11,735 bases of DNA, taken from positions 1 through 11,735 of the forward strand of contig CARXAY010000020.1 of assembly GCA_949093475.1 (NCBI GenBank), read 5' to 3'. Of this stretch, positions 5,808 to 11,723 are shown piece after piece (positions within the stretch are counted from its first letter, which is position 1; each line of letters starts with the position of its first letter). The position numbers and the translations under genes are program-made. A model generated the notes under the pieces. That model saw nothing but the letters and a program-made list of their open reading frames with translations. It was not told where the DNA came from and made no database searches. Origin of the DNA: an uncultured Oscillospiraceae bacterium (GTDB taxonomy: Bacteria; Bacillota; Clostridia; Oscillospirales; Oscillospiraceae).

Positions 5808-6167
5808 ATGTCACCCACCGTTTTGTGTTACGCGCTCTCAGACGCCCGCTTTGCCGCCCTTGCAGCCCTTTGCCGGACGCAGGGCTGCATCCCCCGCCGG
5901 GTGGCGGAGACGGAATATGCCCGCCCGTTGGGCGCGCTTCTGGGCTTTCCCGCCGGAAGCCGCTCCGGGAGCGGCGCGGTTTTGGAGGAAATGCTGGTGC
6001 TGTGCGGCTTTTCCCCGGACGCACTGGACGAATTTCTCGCCGCCTTTGCCGCGCAAGGAGTTCCCCGGGTGGCGCTGAAGGCCGTGCTGACCCCGTCCAA
6101 CGCCGGATGGAGCGGCGGCGAGCTTTACACCGAGCTGCTCCGGGAACGGCAGGCGATGGGCAAGTGA
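5808..6167 (+). CDS. DUF3783 domain protein
   Basis: This is a 119-residue protein of unknown function belonging to DUF3783, a family of short proteins found mainly in Clostridia. The C-terminal half holds the family core: LEEMLVLCGFSPDALDEFLAAF (59-80), VPRVALKAVLTPSNAGW (85-101) and a final ELYTELLRERQAM. The N-terminal half, VLCYALSDARFAALAALCR, is less conserved and looks like a small sensory or Rossmann-type strand-helix. The ATG follows AAGGAGG by 7 bases, an optimal site. Its last codons overlap the GTG of the metallopeptidase gene by 4 bases (GTGA), so the two are translationally coupled. No catalytic motif is visible. Confidence 0.88.
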   Translation: MSPTVLCYALSDARFAALAALCRTQGCIPRRVAETEYARPLGALLGFPAGSRSGSGAVLEEMLVLCGFSPDALDEFLAAFAAQGVPRVALKAVLTPSNAGWSGGELYTELLRERQAMGK

Positions 6168-6742
6168 GCGCCTTGAGCCAAGCCGCCGTCACCCGCACCG
6201 TTTTCACGGATCACGGCGAGATCTGCTATGACCTGACCCGCAAGCGGGTGAAAAATCTGAACCTGCGGGTGGAGCGGGACGGAGCAGTTCGGGTCTCCGC
6301 CCCGGCGCGGGTGTCCCTCGCCTATATCGACGCCTTCGTGGCCGGCCGGGCCGCCTTTATCCGCGCCGCGCAGGCGCGCTTTGCGGAGGAGCAGGCCCGC
6401 CTTGCGGCCATGCCGGAGGTGGACGACGGGCTGTGCCGGGAGCGTTTCCAGACTGTTTTGGAGCGGCTTTTCCCCCTGATCGCACCTTATTATAACGGCC
6501 CGTTCCCCAAGCTGAAGCTGCGGACGATGAAAAGCCGCTGGGGCTCTTGCGCGTGGGGAACGGCGACGGTCACCCTTAACCGCCGGTTGTGGTTCGCCCC
6601 CCCGGAGTGTCTGGAATATGTGGCCCTCCATGAGCTTTGCCATCTGGTGGTACACGACCATTCCCCCCGCTTCCACGACCTGATGACCCGCCTGATGCCC
6701 GACTGGAAGGCCCGGAAACGAAAGCTGGCCCAGCAAGGATAA
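6164..6742 (+). CDS. YgjP/DUF45-type zinc metallopeptidase (M48-like)
   Basis: This 192-residue protein is a YgjP-like (DUF45, PF01863) zinc metallopeptidase. The N-terminal half has the family's strand-rich part, CYDLTRKRVKNLNLRVERDG and VRVSAPARVSLAYIDAFV (about 21-60). The core shows LKLRTMKSRWGSCAWGTATVTLN (118-139) with its invariant SRWGSC, then HELCH (156-160) and HDHSPRFHDLM (164-174). The HExxH histidines H156 and H160 with H171 probably bind zinc, and E157 is the general base. The start is taken as GTG at 6164, overlapping the DUF3783 stop by 4 bases; a TTG at 6173 is the alternative. The frame extends further upstream but only within the DUF3783 gene. It is probably cytoplasmic; no signal peptide is present. 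Target proteins are unknown. Confidence 0.9.
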   Translation: MSALSQAAVTRTVFTDHGEICYDLTRKRVKNLNLRVERDGAVRVSAPARVSLAYIDAFVAGRAAFIRAAQARFAEEQARLAAMPEVDDGLCRERFQTVLERLFPLIAPYYNGPFPKLKLRTMKSRWGSCAWGTATVTLNRRLWFAPPECLEYVALHELCHLVVHDHSPRFHDLMTRLMPDWKARKRKLAQQG

Positions 6743-6754
6743 AAGGATAAAAAA

Positions 6755-6782
6755 GCCCGGCAGCCATATGCGGCTGCCGGGC
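6755..6782 (-). terminator. Terminator of the HPr-like gene
   Basis: A perfect 11-bp stem GCCCGGCAGCC (6755-6765) with its complement (6772-6782) encloses a 6-base loop. On the minus strand it is followed by TTTTTT. It could also slow plus-strand transcription leaving the metallopeptidase gene, although the plus-strand tail is poor. Confidence 0.85.
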
Positions 6783-6795
6783 GCTGTCTTTGGTT

Positions 6796-6815
6796 GGCGC
6801 GCTTGCGCGCCTTTT
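6796..6815 (+). terminator. Terminator of the DUF3783/metallopeptidase pair
   Basis: GGCGCGC (6796-6802) and GCGCGCC (6805-6811) form a compact GC hairpin followed on the plus strand by TTTT (6812-6815). The T run overlaps the stop codon of the convergent HPr-like gene. Confidence 0.65.
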
Positions 6816-7035
6816 AGGCCATGTGCTGGACGAGCTTGCCGAAACGGGTGGGATCCACGTTGTCCTCGGCGACGACCCATGCCTTCTGCCCGATCAGGGT
6901 AAACAGGCCCAGCAGGCTGCGGGCGTCCAGCATCACAGTGCCGTTGGTGAGATAGACCTCGTAGGGCTGCTCAGAAGCCAACTTGTTGATCTTCTGCACC
7001 TGAGCCGGGGTCTTGATGTCCAGTTCCTTCACCAT
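6814..7035 (-). CDS. HPr-family protein lacking the active-site histidine
   Basis: This is a 73-residue HPr-like protein. True HPr carries phosphate from enzyme I to sugar permeases on His15, which sits in a G-I-H-A-R-P-A loop. Here the N-terminal part, ELDIKTPAQVQKINKLASEQ, has no such loop and no histidine; the only His is H71 at the C-terminus. The second half fits HPr well: VYLTNGTVMLDARSLLGLFTLIGQKAWVVAED (27-58). S40 in ARSLLGL lies where HPr and Crh carry the regulatory Ser46. It is shorter than HPr (about 87). A regulatory, Crh-like role is conceivable but unproven. The start has AAAGGA 10 bases upstream. It is a single-gene unit with its own promoter, a structured leader and a terminator. 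Confidence 0.82.
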   Translation of the reverse strand: MVKELDIKTPAQVQKINKLASEQPYEVYLTNGTVMLDARSLLGLFTLIGQKAWVVAEDNVDPTRFGKLVQHMA

Positions 7036-7055
7036 TTGAGATCAGTCCTTTCTTC

Positions 7056-7118
7056 GTGGGGTCAATGCGGGAGATCCTTCCCGCTTGGGCCAAGAGGCTC
7101 TCTCCTCTTGACGCCCAC
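7056..7118 (-). promoter_or_regulatory. Structured leader upstream of the HPr-like gene
   Basis: Three nested inverted repeats fill the leader: CAAGAGG/CCTCTTG (7091-7097 with 7104-7110), GCGGGA/TCCCGC (7067-7072 with 7079-7084), and an outer pair GTGGGGTCAA (7056-7065) with TTGAC-G-CCCAC (7108-7118), complementary except for one bulged base. Together they could form a three-way junction; the outer stem and the first hairpin compete for three bases (7108-7110). Part of the outer arm lies in the promoter discriminator, so the transcript may contain only the inner part. I do not recognise a known riboswitch class. Confidence 0.5.
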
Positions 7119-7147
7119 ATTTTAGCGCGGGCCATCCCGTTCGTCAA
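7119..7147 (-). promoter_or_regulatory. Strong sigma-A promoter of the HPr-like gene
   Basis: On the minus strand TTGACG (7142-7147) and TAAAAT (7119-7124) are separated by 17 bp; each is one base off consensus. It gives a leader of about 75 bases before the start codon. Confidence 0.85.
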
Positions 7148-7174
7148 TCCAAAAAACCATCAAATCAAACAACA

Positions 7175-7295
7175 AAAGGAGGGGTGATTTGGTCAACATA
7201 ACGAAACTACAGGGCGAACAGGAGGAAAACCCATGAGAAGGAGGAATTTTCAACCGCCCTGTTTGTCCACAAAAACAATAAAAACTGTCCAGTAA
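7175..7295 (+). other. Two tiny overlapping reading frames with strong ribosome sites (possible gene remnant)
   Basis: In the gene-free stretch 7148-7285 the plus strand holds AAAGGAGG (7175-7182) 6 bases before a TTG that opens 15 codons (7189-7236, reading MVNITKLQGEQEENP). The stop overlaps by 4 bases (ATGA) an ATG opening 20 codons (7233-7295). That ATG is preceded by AGGAGG at 7 bases. A third AAGGAGG lies at 7238-7244. The second frame ends inside the terminator of the HD gene. No promoter is seen. The first peptide recalls the start of some clostridial serine recombinases (NVTKIEG-like), so a decayed mobile-element gene is possible; this is a guess. Confidence 0.25.
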
Positions 7296-7316
7296 CTCCG
7301 GCTGAGTTACTGGACA
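7286..7316 (-). terminator. Terminator of the HD-domain gene
   Basis: A perfect 13-bp stem TGTCCAGTAACTC (7286-7298) with its complement (7304-7316) encloses a 5-base loop. On the minus strand GTTTTTATTG follows. It begins 8 bases after the stop codon of the HD-domain gene. Confidence 0.92.
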
Positions 7317-7324
7317 CGGGTGGA

Positions 7325-7924
7325 TCACCGCAGGCTGTTTTCTGCCACGCCGGGAAGCAGGTCGTAAATGGAGCAGCCGAGCTTCCCCTCAAAATAGGTC
7401 TTGAGGTCAAGCGTCCGCCGCCAGCGATCCAACGTGGCGGGGTGAATGCCATAGCGCAGTGCCACGTCCACAAACCGCTTCTCCAGCAGGCAGAACCCGG
7501 AGGGCAGGGCCAGCGCGTCGCAGAGCTGCACCAGACGGTCATAGTCGTCATATTGGGCGTGGGCCACAAAGTCCTTCATAAAATCGTAGTCCTCCGCCGT
7601 TACGTCAAAGACCCCGATGGAGGTCTCGATGTCTTGGAGCATAAAGGCATGGGAAATGCAGATCTGCGCAGCCTTTTCCCAGCCGTGACCGATGCAGAAG
7701 CGGTAGCCGTCGATGAGGTGCCGCTCCGAGCTGACCCCGGCGCAGCGGCCAATGTCATGGAGTAGTCCCAGAACATAAGCTGTGTCAGCGTCCAATCCCG
7801 GGCAGCGCGCGGCAATGGCCTCGCAGGCCTGCGCCACATAGCGGGAGTGGGCCTCCCACGGCCCGGGGTTGGACGCTGCGGCCTGAACCAGCGCGGCCTC
7901 CGCGGTCTTGCGGTCAGGGTTCAT
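7325..7924 (-). CDS. HD-domain metal-dependent hydrolase
   Basis: This 199-residue protein belongs to the HD superfamily of metal-dependent phosphohydrolases, which cleave nucleotides or phosphate esters. The metal ligands fit the order H...HD...D: H26 in WEAHSRYVAQA (23-33), H56-D57 in GLLHDIGR (53-60), and D136 in QLCDALALPSG (133-143). H69 (RHLIDGY) and H92 (ISHAF) sit where longer HD enzymes have further ligands. The layout resembles stand-alone HDIG-type proteins annotated only as HD domain-containing; the substrate cannot be told. The start has GAGGTGAT 7 bases upstream, an excellent site. It follows the AraC-type gene by 135 bp, with a palindromic operator-like site between them, and has its own terminator. 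Confidence 0.88.
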   Translation of the reverse strand: MNPDRKTAEAALVQAAASNPGPWEAHSRYVAQACEAIAARCPGLDADTAYVLGLLHDIGRCAGVSSERHLIDGYRFCIGHGWEKAAQICISHAFMLQDIETSIGVFDVTAEDYDFMKDFVAHAQYDDYDRLVQLCDALALPSGFCLLEKRFVDVALRYGIHPATLDRWRRTLDLKTYFEGKLGCSIYDLLPGVAENSLR

Positions 7925-7994
7925 TCCATCACCTCGTCATCATACTGCAAAGCGTTTCAGCGCCCGATGATCCCGGCTCAATTCCACATCTACG

Positions 7995-8017
7995 TTGAGG
8001 ATCATCCTCAATTATCA
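7995..8017. promoter_or_regulatory. Palindromic operator-like site upstream of the HD-domain gene
   Basis: TTGAGGAT-C-ATCCTCAA (7995-8011) is a perfect palindrome with 8-bp arms around one base. It directly adjoins a plausible minus-strand -10 (TATGAT or GATAAT within 8011-8019) of the HD gene, a typical repressor position. No good -35 is seen. The decamer TCAATTATCA (8008-8017) recurs at 8060-8069, 52 bp away, across the end of the AraC-type gene. The protein that would bind is unknown. Confidence 0.45.
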
Positions 8018-8059
8018 TATTAGTGCGGGTTTGAAAGAAAAACTATCCTGTTCCCGCCT

Positions 8060-8959
8060 TCAATTATCAAGATCCTGCCATTTTTGGCGGTACTCCGATG
8101 GAGTGCAGCCCATGCTCTCCCGGAAAGTCTTGCCAAAGTAGCTGCTGCTGCCCAGACCGCAGAGCTGGCCGATCTCCGTGACCGACGCCCTGTTTTCCTG
8201 AAGGAGACGGCACGCCTGTTGGAGCCGGTAGCTTTTCAGGTATTCGGCCGGGGTGGTGCGGAGGCACTCGCGAAAGGCCCGGAAGCACTCCCGTTCGCTT
8301 AAAAAGGCCGCCGCGGCAATGTCGGAAACGGCTAACTTCTCCCCAAAATGCTCGTGGATGTATGCCATCATTTCCTTGACCTTACCGCTGGGCATTCCCC
8401 GCCGGGGATGTTGGTTCAAAAGCGGCGCGGCCTGTGCCAAAAGAGCCAGCCAGATCTCGCTGAGGGCGTTTCGCAGCCGGATCTCATAGCCGAAACTGTC
8501 GGGCGAGAGGGAAAACGCCCCTTTGATCTGCTCCAAGACGGCGCTTTGCGCCGGGTCATCCGGGGTCAGGGGGAGCATTTCAATTTGATTTGCCGCCGCC
8601 AGAGGGGTGAGATACCGCGCGCCGATGCGGCTTTCCGGCGCGCCCAGCAGGGACGGCTCAAAAATGTGGAGGAGCTGGACGGTGTTTGGTTGGGCGGTGG
8701 TCATGTGGAGGACGTTGGCGTTCACGAGCACCGCCGAGCCTGCCGGGAGAAGGCAAACGCCGCCGGGGGTGTGGTATTTCATGCACCCCTGCTGGGTGTA
8801 GGATAGCTCCACCGCCCCGTGCCAGTGCCAAGGCGCAGTGCGGCCGGGATAGCGATCCATGGCCACACGGGAGGCGATATAGGGAAATTCGGGGGCAAAA
8901 TCGGGGAGCAGCTCTTCTTTGCTCCCGGTGTGAAATCGCAATTCCGTGATGTCCTGCAC
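8060..8959 (-). CDS. AraC-family transcriptional regulator with cupin sensor domain
   Basis: This is a 299-residue AraC-type regulator. The N-terminal part is a cupin-like ligand domain: PWHWHGAVELSYTQQG (43-58), GVCLLPAGSAVLVNANVLH (67-85). The C-terminal part carries two helix-turn-helix units: about 195-240 (YIHEHFGEKLAVSDIAAAAF, then SERECFRAFRECLRTTPAEYL) and 244-290 (YRLQQACRLLQENRASVTEI, then GLGSSSYFGKTFRESMGCTPSEY). The frame is open further upstream (to 9193), but the promoter TATAAT lies inside that extension. AGGAGG stands 9 bases before the GTG at 8957-8959, so GTG is taken as start. The gene is divergent from serC, with facing promoters about 30 bp apart. It may control serC-serA, itself, or the HD gene behind it; the inducer is unknown. 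Confidence 0.88.
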   Translation of the reverse strand: MQDITELRFHTGSKEELLPDFAPEFPYIASRVAMDRYPGRTAPWHWHGAVELSYTQQGCMKYHTPGGVCLLPAGSAVLVNANVLHMTTAQPNTVQLLHIFEPSLLGAPESRIGARYLTPLAAANQIEMLPLTPDDPAQSAVLEQIKGAFSLSPDSFGYEIRLRNALSEIWLALLAQAAPLLNQHPRRGMPSGKVKEMMAYIHEHFGEKLAVSDIAAAAFLSERECFRAFRECLRTTPAEYLKSYRLQQACRLLQENRASVTEIGQLCGLGSSSYFGKTFRESMGCTPSEYRQKWQDLDN

Positions 8960-8992
8960 GGACAGTCCCCTCCTCTCTGGGCGTTTGAAATG

Positions 8993-9001
8993 ATTATACC
9001 A
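8993..9001 (-). promoter_or_regulatory. Extended -10 promoter of the AraC-type gene
   Basis: TGGTATAAT on the minus strand is a perfect extended -10; the -35 region is poor. Transcription would begin near 8985, about 25 bases before the GTG start, which supports that start over upstream ATG codons. Confidence 0.68.
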
Positions 9002-9010
9002 CATAAGATT

Positions 9011-9028
9011 TCCCTTGCCCATCCCTTG
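9011..9028. repeat. Direct repeat TCCCTTG with 11-bp period (operator candidate)
   Basis: TCCCTTG occurs at 9011-9017 and again at 9022-9028, spaced exactly 11 bp, one helical turn. The second copy overlaps the serC -35 box and both lie upstream of the AraC-type gene's -10. AraC proteins commonly bind direct repeats, which makes this a candidate operator; binding is inferred. Confidence 0.4.
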
Positions 9029-9053
9029 ACACGGGCGGTTGGAATGATATAAT
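9026..9053 (+). promoter_or_regulatory. Consensus sigma-A promoter of serC-serA
   Basis: TTGACA (9026-9031) and TATAAT (9048-9053) both match consensus fully with a 16-bp spacer, and a TGA extended element precedes the -10. The leader of about 50 bases holds a small CTTTA/TAAAG hairpin (9064-9079) and no recognisable riboswitch or T-box. Confidence 0.9.
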
Positions 9054-9107
9054 AAGGAGGATACTTTATCGGAGTAAAGAATTTGGCGAATGTAAGGAGG
9101 AAGAACG

Positions 9108-10193
9108 ATGTCTGAGCGCGTATACAACTTTTCCGCCGGGCCGTCCATGCTGCCCTTGGAGGCGTTGGAGCGGGCAGGCCGGGAGATCACCAACTATCAG
9201 GGGACGGGGATGTCGGTCATGGAGATGTCCCACCGCTCCAAGGCGTTTCAGAAGATCTTTGACGACACGCAGGCCAAGCTCCGCAAGCTGATGAACGTCC
9301 CGGAGGGGTACAAGATCTTGTTCCTCCAGACGGGGGCGTCGGGGCAGTTCTCCATGGTGCCCCTCAACCTCATCGGCAAGACGGGGAAGGCGGACTACGC
9401 CGTCACCGGCAACTTTTCCAACATCGCTTATAAGGAAGCGAAGAAGTACGGCGAGATCCATCTGGCCGCGTCCAGCGAGGATCAGAACCACACCTACATC
9501 CCCGCCCAGAGCCGGCTCGACCTCTCTCCCGACGCCAGCTACTTCTACTACTGCGCCAACAACACCATTTTCGGCACGGAGTGGCCCTACGTCCCGGAGA
9601 CGGGGGACGTGCCTCTGGTGTGCGATATGTCCTCGGACATCCTCTCCCGTCAGGTGGACGTGTCCAAGTACGGCGTTATCTTCGCCGGGGCGCAGAAGAA
9701 CATGGCCCCCGCGGGGCTGACGGTGGTCATCATCCGGGAGGATCTGGCGGGCCATGAGCTGCCCTATACCCCGCTGATGATGAACTACAAGACCATGATC
9801 GACAAGGACTCCATGTACAACACGCCCCCCTGCTGGTGCATCTATATGCTGGGGCTGACGCTGGACTGGCTGGAGGAGCAGGGCGGCGTACCCGGCATGG
9901 AGAAGATCAAGCACGCCAAGGCCCAAATGCTCTATGATGTCATCGACGATTCCAAGCTCTTCACCTGCGCCGCCCAAAAGGGCAGCCGCAGCGACATGAA
10001 CGTCACCTTCCGCACCCAAGACCCGGAGCTGGACGCCAAGTTCGTCGCCGAGAGCGTGGCGGCGGGCTTCACCAACCTGAAAGGCCACCGTCTGGTGGGC
10101 GGAATGCGGGCGTCCATCTACAACGCCATGCCCACCGAGGGCGTGGAGAAGCTGTGCGACTTCATCAAGAAATTCGATAAGGAGAATGGCTGA
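9108..10193 (+). CDS. serC: Phosphoserine aminotransferase
   Basis: SerC converts 3-phosphohydroxypyruvate and glutamate to phosphoserine and 2-oxoglutarate, the second step of serine synthesis, in the cytoplasm with pyridoxal phosphate. The 361-residue length is standard. Visible marks are YNFSAGPSMLP (6-16), MEMSHRSK (38-45), FLQTGASGQFSMVPLNL (72-88), VCDMSSDILSR (171-181), and FAGAQKNMAPAGLTVVIIR (192-210), where K197 is the pyridoxal-phosphate lysine. KGHRLVGGMRASIYNAMP (325-342) binds substrate phosphate. The ATG follows AAGGAGGAAGAACG. It is the first gene of a two-gene operon; the serA start overlaps its stop by one base (TGATG). Its promoter is consensus and overlaps a candidate AraC-type operator. 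Confidence 0.97.
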   Translation: MSERVYNFSAGPSMLPLEALERAGREITNYQGTGMSVMEMSHRSKAFQKIFDDTQAKLRKLMNVPEGYKILFLQTGASGQFSMVPLNLIGKTGKADYAVTGNFSNIAYKEAKKYGEIHLAASSEDQNHTYIPAQSRLDLSPDASYFYYCANNTIFGTEWPYVPETGDVPLVCDMSSDILSRQVDVSKYGVIFAGAQKNMAPAGLTVVIIREDLAGHELPYTPLMMNYKTMIDKDSMYNTPPCWCIYMLGLTLDWLEEQGGVPGMEKIKHAKAQMLYDVIDDSKLFTCAAQKGSRSDMNVTFRTQDPELDAKFVAESVAAGFTNLKGHRLVGGMRASIYNAMPTEGVEKLCDFIKKFDKENG

Positions 10194-11362
10194 TGTACCA
10201 AATCAAAACCCTGAACAAGATCGCGCAGGTGGGGCTGAACGAGCTTCCCGCCGAGAACTATACTATCGCCGACGACGCCGCCGCGCCCGACGGCGTGCTG
10301 GTGCGCTCGGCGGATATGCTGTCCGCTGAGCTGCCCGAGAGCCTGCTGGCCATCGCGCGGGCGGGGGCGGGGACGAACAACATCCCCATCGACCGCTGCT
10401 CGGAAGCGGGCGTCGTGGTGTTCAACACCCCCGGTGCAAACGCCAACGCCGTGAAGGAGCTGACCATTTGCGCCCTGCTGCTGGCCTCCCGCAAGGTAGC
10501 GGCGGGGAACAAGTGGCTGGACGCACAGGCGGCGGACGGTGTGGACGTGACCACCGTCATTGAAAAGGGCAAAAGCCAGTTTGTCGGCCCGGAGCTTCTG
10601 GGCAAGACGCTGGGGGTCATCGGTTTGGGCGCTATCGGCGTTCAGGTGGCCAACATCGCCACCAAGTTAGGGATGAACGTGGTGGGCTACGACCCGTTTT
10701 TGTCGGTGAACGCCGCGCTTTCCCTCTCCCGCGCCGTCCGCTGGGCGAAGGACATTGAAACGGTGTGGAAGGAGAGCGATTACCTCACCCTCCACCTCCC
10801 CCAGAACGAACACACCAAGGGCATCGTGGGTGCGGACGCCCTCGCCGCGATGAAGGACGGGGTGCGCCTCGTCAATCTGGCCCGGGGCGGGCTGGTGGAC
10901 AAGGCCGCCCTCATCCCTGCGCTGGAGAGCGGCAAAGTGGCCGCTTACGTCACTGACTTCCCCGACAACGACCTTTTGAAGCTCCCCAATGTCACCGGCC
11001 TGCCCCATTTGGGAGCATCCACCCCGGAGAGCGAGGACAACTGCGCCGTGATGGCGGCCCGCCAGCTGGCAGACTATCTGGAAAACGGCAACATCGTCAA
11101 TTCGGTGAACCTCCCCAACGCGGAGATGCCGTGGTCGGGAACGACCCGCTTCTGTATCCTCCACCGCAACAGCCCCGGCATCATCGCCGGCATCACCTCC
11201 GCCCTCTCCGCCGAGAAGGTGAACGTGGAAAACATGGTGAACAAGTCCAAGGGGGACTACGCCTACACCGTCGTGGACGTGAACGCGGAGGTCTCCCCGG
11301 AGTCGGTGGCCCACATCTCCGGGCTGGATAACATTTTGCGCGTCCGGGTACTCAAGAAGTAA
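10193..11362 (+). CDS. serA: D-3-phosphoglycerate dehydrogenase with ACT domain
   Basis: SerA oxidises 3-phosphoglycerate to 3-phosphohydroxypyruvate with NAD, the committed step of serine synthesis. The 389-residue protein has a short substrate domain (1-92 and about 288-312), a nucleotide-binding domain (about 93-287) with GLGAIG (144-149) and the NAD-ribose aspartate D167, and a C-terminal ACT domain (about 318-389, RFCILHRNSPGIIAGITSAL), which probably senses serine. Catalytic Arg is R231 in NLARGGLVD and catalytic His is H272 in LPHLGAS. The usual catalytic Glu (E269 in E. coli) falls on D260 of VTDFPDND by ungapped counting from the Arg. The start is coupled to serC (AAGGAGA 8 bases upstream, within serC). 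The gene ends at a strong terminator. No serB is present in the window. Confidence 0.96.
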   Translation: MYQIKTLNKIAQVGLNELPAENYTIADDAAAPDGVLVRSADMLSAELPESLLAIARAGAGTNNIPIDRCSEAGVVVFNTPGANANAVKELTICALLLASRKVAAGNKWLDAQAADGVDVTTVIEKGKSQFVGPELLGKTLGVIGLGAIGVQVANIATKLGMNVVGYDPFLSVNAALSLSRAVRWAKDIETVWKESDYLTLHLPQNEHTKGIVGADALAAMKDGVRLVNLARGGLVDKAALIPALESGKVAAYVTDFPDNDLLKLPNVTGLPHLGASTPESEDNCAVMAARQLADYLENGNIVNSVNLPNAEMPWSGTTRFCILHRNSPGIIAGITSALSAEKVNVENMVNKSKGDYAYTVVDVNAEVSPESVAHISGLDNILRVRVLKK

Positions 11363-11382
11363 GGGAAAAATCAGACCATATT

Positions 11383-11418
11383 AAAAGGGGACGGCTTCTC
11401 ACGAAGCCGTCCCTTTTT
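11383..11418. terminator. Bidirectional terminator between serA and the TSCPD gene
   Basis: GGGACGGCTTC (11388-11398) and its complement (11403-11413) form a perfect 11-bp stem with a 4-base loop. The stem is flanked by AAAA (11383-11386) and TTTTT (11414-11418), so each strand has a T run. It serves serA on the plus strand and the convergent small gene on the minus strand. Confidence 0.93.
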
Positions 11419-11434
11419 GCGTCTTTTCGGTTGT

Positions 11435-11686
11435 TTACTGCTGGGCCAGCGCGGCCTCCAGCGCGAAGGTCAGCTGGTCGGGGCAGGACGTGCCCTTGCC
11501 GTTGCAGTTGATGCCCCGCAGCGTGGCGATCACGTCCTCCGCCCGGCGGCCCTTGACCAGCGCGGCCACCCCCTGAAGATTGCCGTGGCAACCACCGGTG
11601 AAGTGAAGGTCGGTGATGACCCCGTCCTCTAACTCCAAGTCGATCTTGCGGGAGCAAACGCCCTTGGGCGTGTAGGTAAAGTGCAT
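11435..11686 (-). CDS. TSCPD domain protein (TIGR03905 family)
   Basis: This 83-residue protein is a stand-alone TSCPD domain (PF12637), named after the TSCPD motif here at residues 67-71 (TSCPDQLTFAL). The same domain occurs at the C-terminus of some ribonucleotide reductases. The family pattern is complete: FTYTPKGVCSRKIDLEL (3-19), FTGGCHGNLQGVAALVKG (29-46), INCNGKGTSCPD (59-70). Four cysteines, C11, C33, C61 and C68, are placed as in the family and could bind a metal; its function is not known. The ATG follows AAGGAGGA by 6-7 bases. It is a full-length gene with a -10 box visible at the window edge and shares a terminator with serA. Confidence 0.93.
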   Translation of the reverse strand: MHFTYTPKGVCSRKIDLELEDGVITDLHFTGGCHGNLQGVAALVKGRRAEDVIATLRGINCNGKGTSCPDQLTFALEAALAQQ

Positions 11687-11717
11687 GAAAAGTCCTCCTT
11701 TTTTACTCGTTGGCTCT

Positions 11718-11723
11718 ATTATA
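11718..11723 (-). promoter_or_regulatory. -10 box of the TSCPD gene promoter
   Basis: TATAAT on the minus strand is a perfect -10 hexamer about 31 bases before the start codon. The -35 would lie beyond the right window edge, so the promoter cannot be confirmed in full. Confidence 0.55.

Noticed and set aside
5780..6163. Upstream extension of the metallopeptidase frame
   Set aside because: It overlaps the DUF3783 gene in another frame; the GTGA overlap with that gene's stop gives a natural coupled start.
9054..9107. Leader peptide or T-box ahead of serC
   Set aside because: The leader is only about 50 bases; it holds a start-stop ATGTAA at 9090-9095 and a spare AAGGAGG without a usable start codon, and no T-box features.
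8960..9193. N-terminal extension of the AraC-type protein by 78 residues
   Set aside because: It contains the gene's own TATAAT, the serC promoter and the serC start; a good ribosome site precedes the GTG at 8959.
9066..10088. Minus-strand open frame of 340 codons
   Set aside because: It is antisense to serC, an unmistakable full-length gene; the translation is typical high-GC antisense composition.
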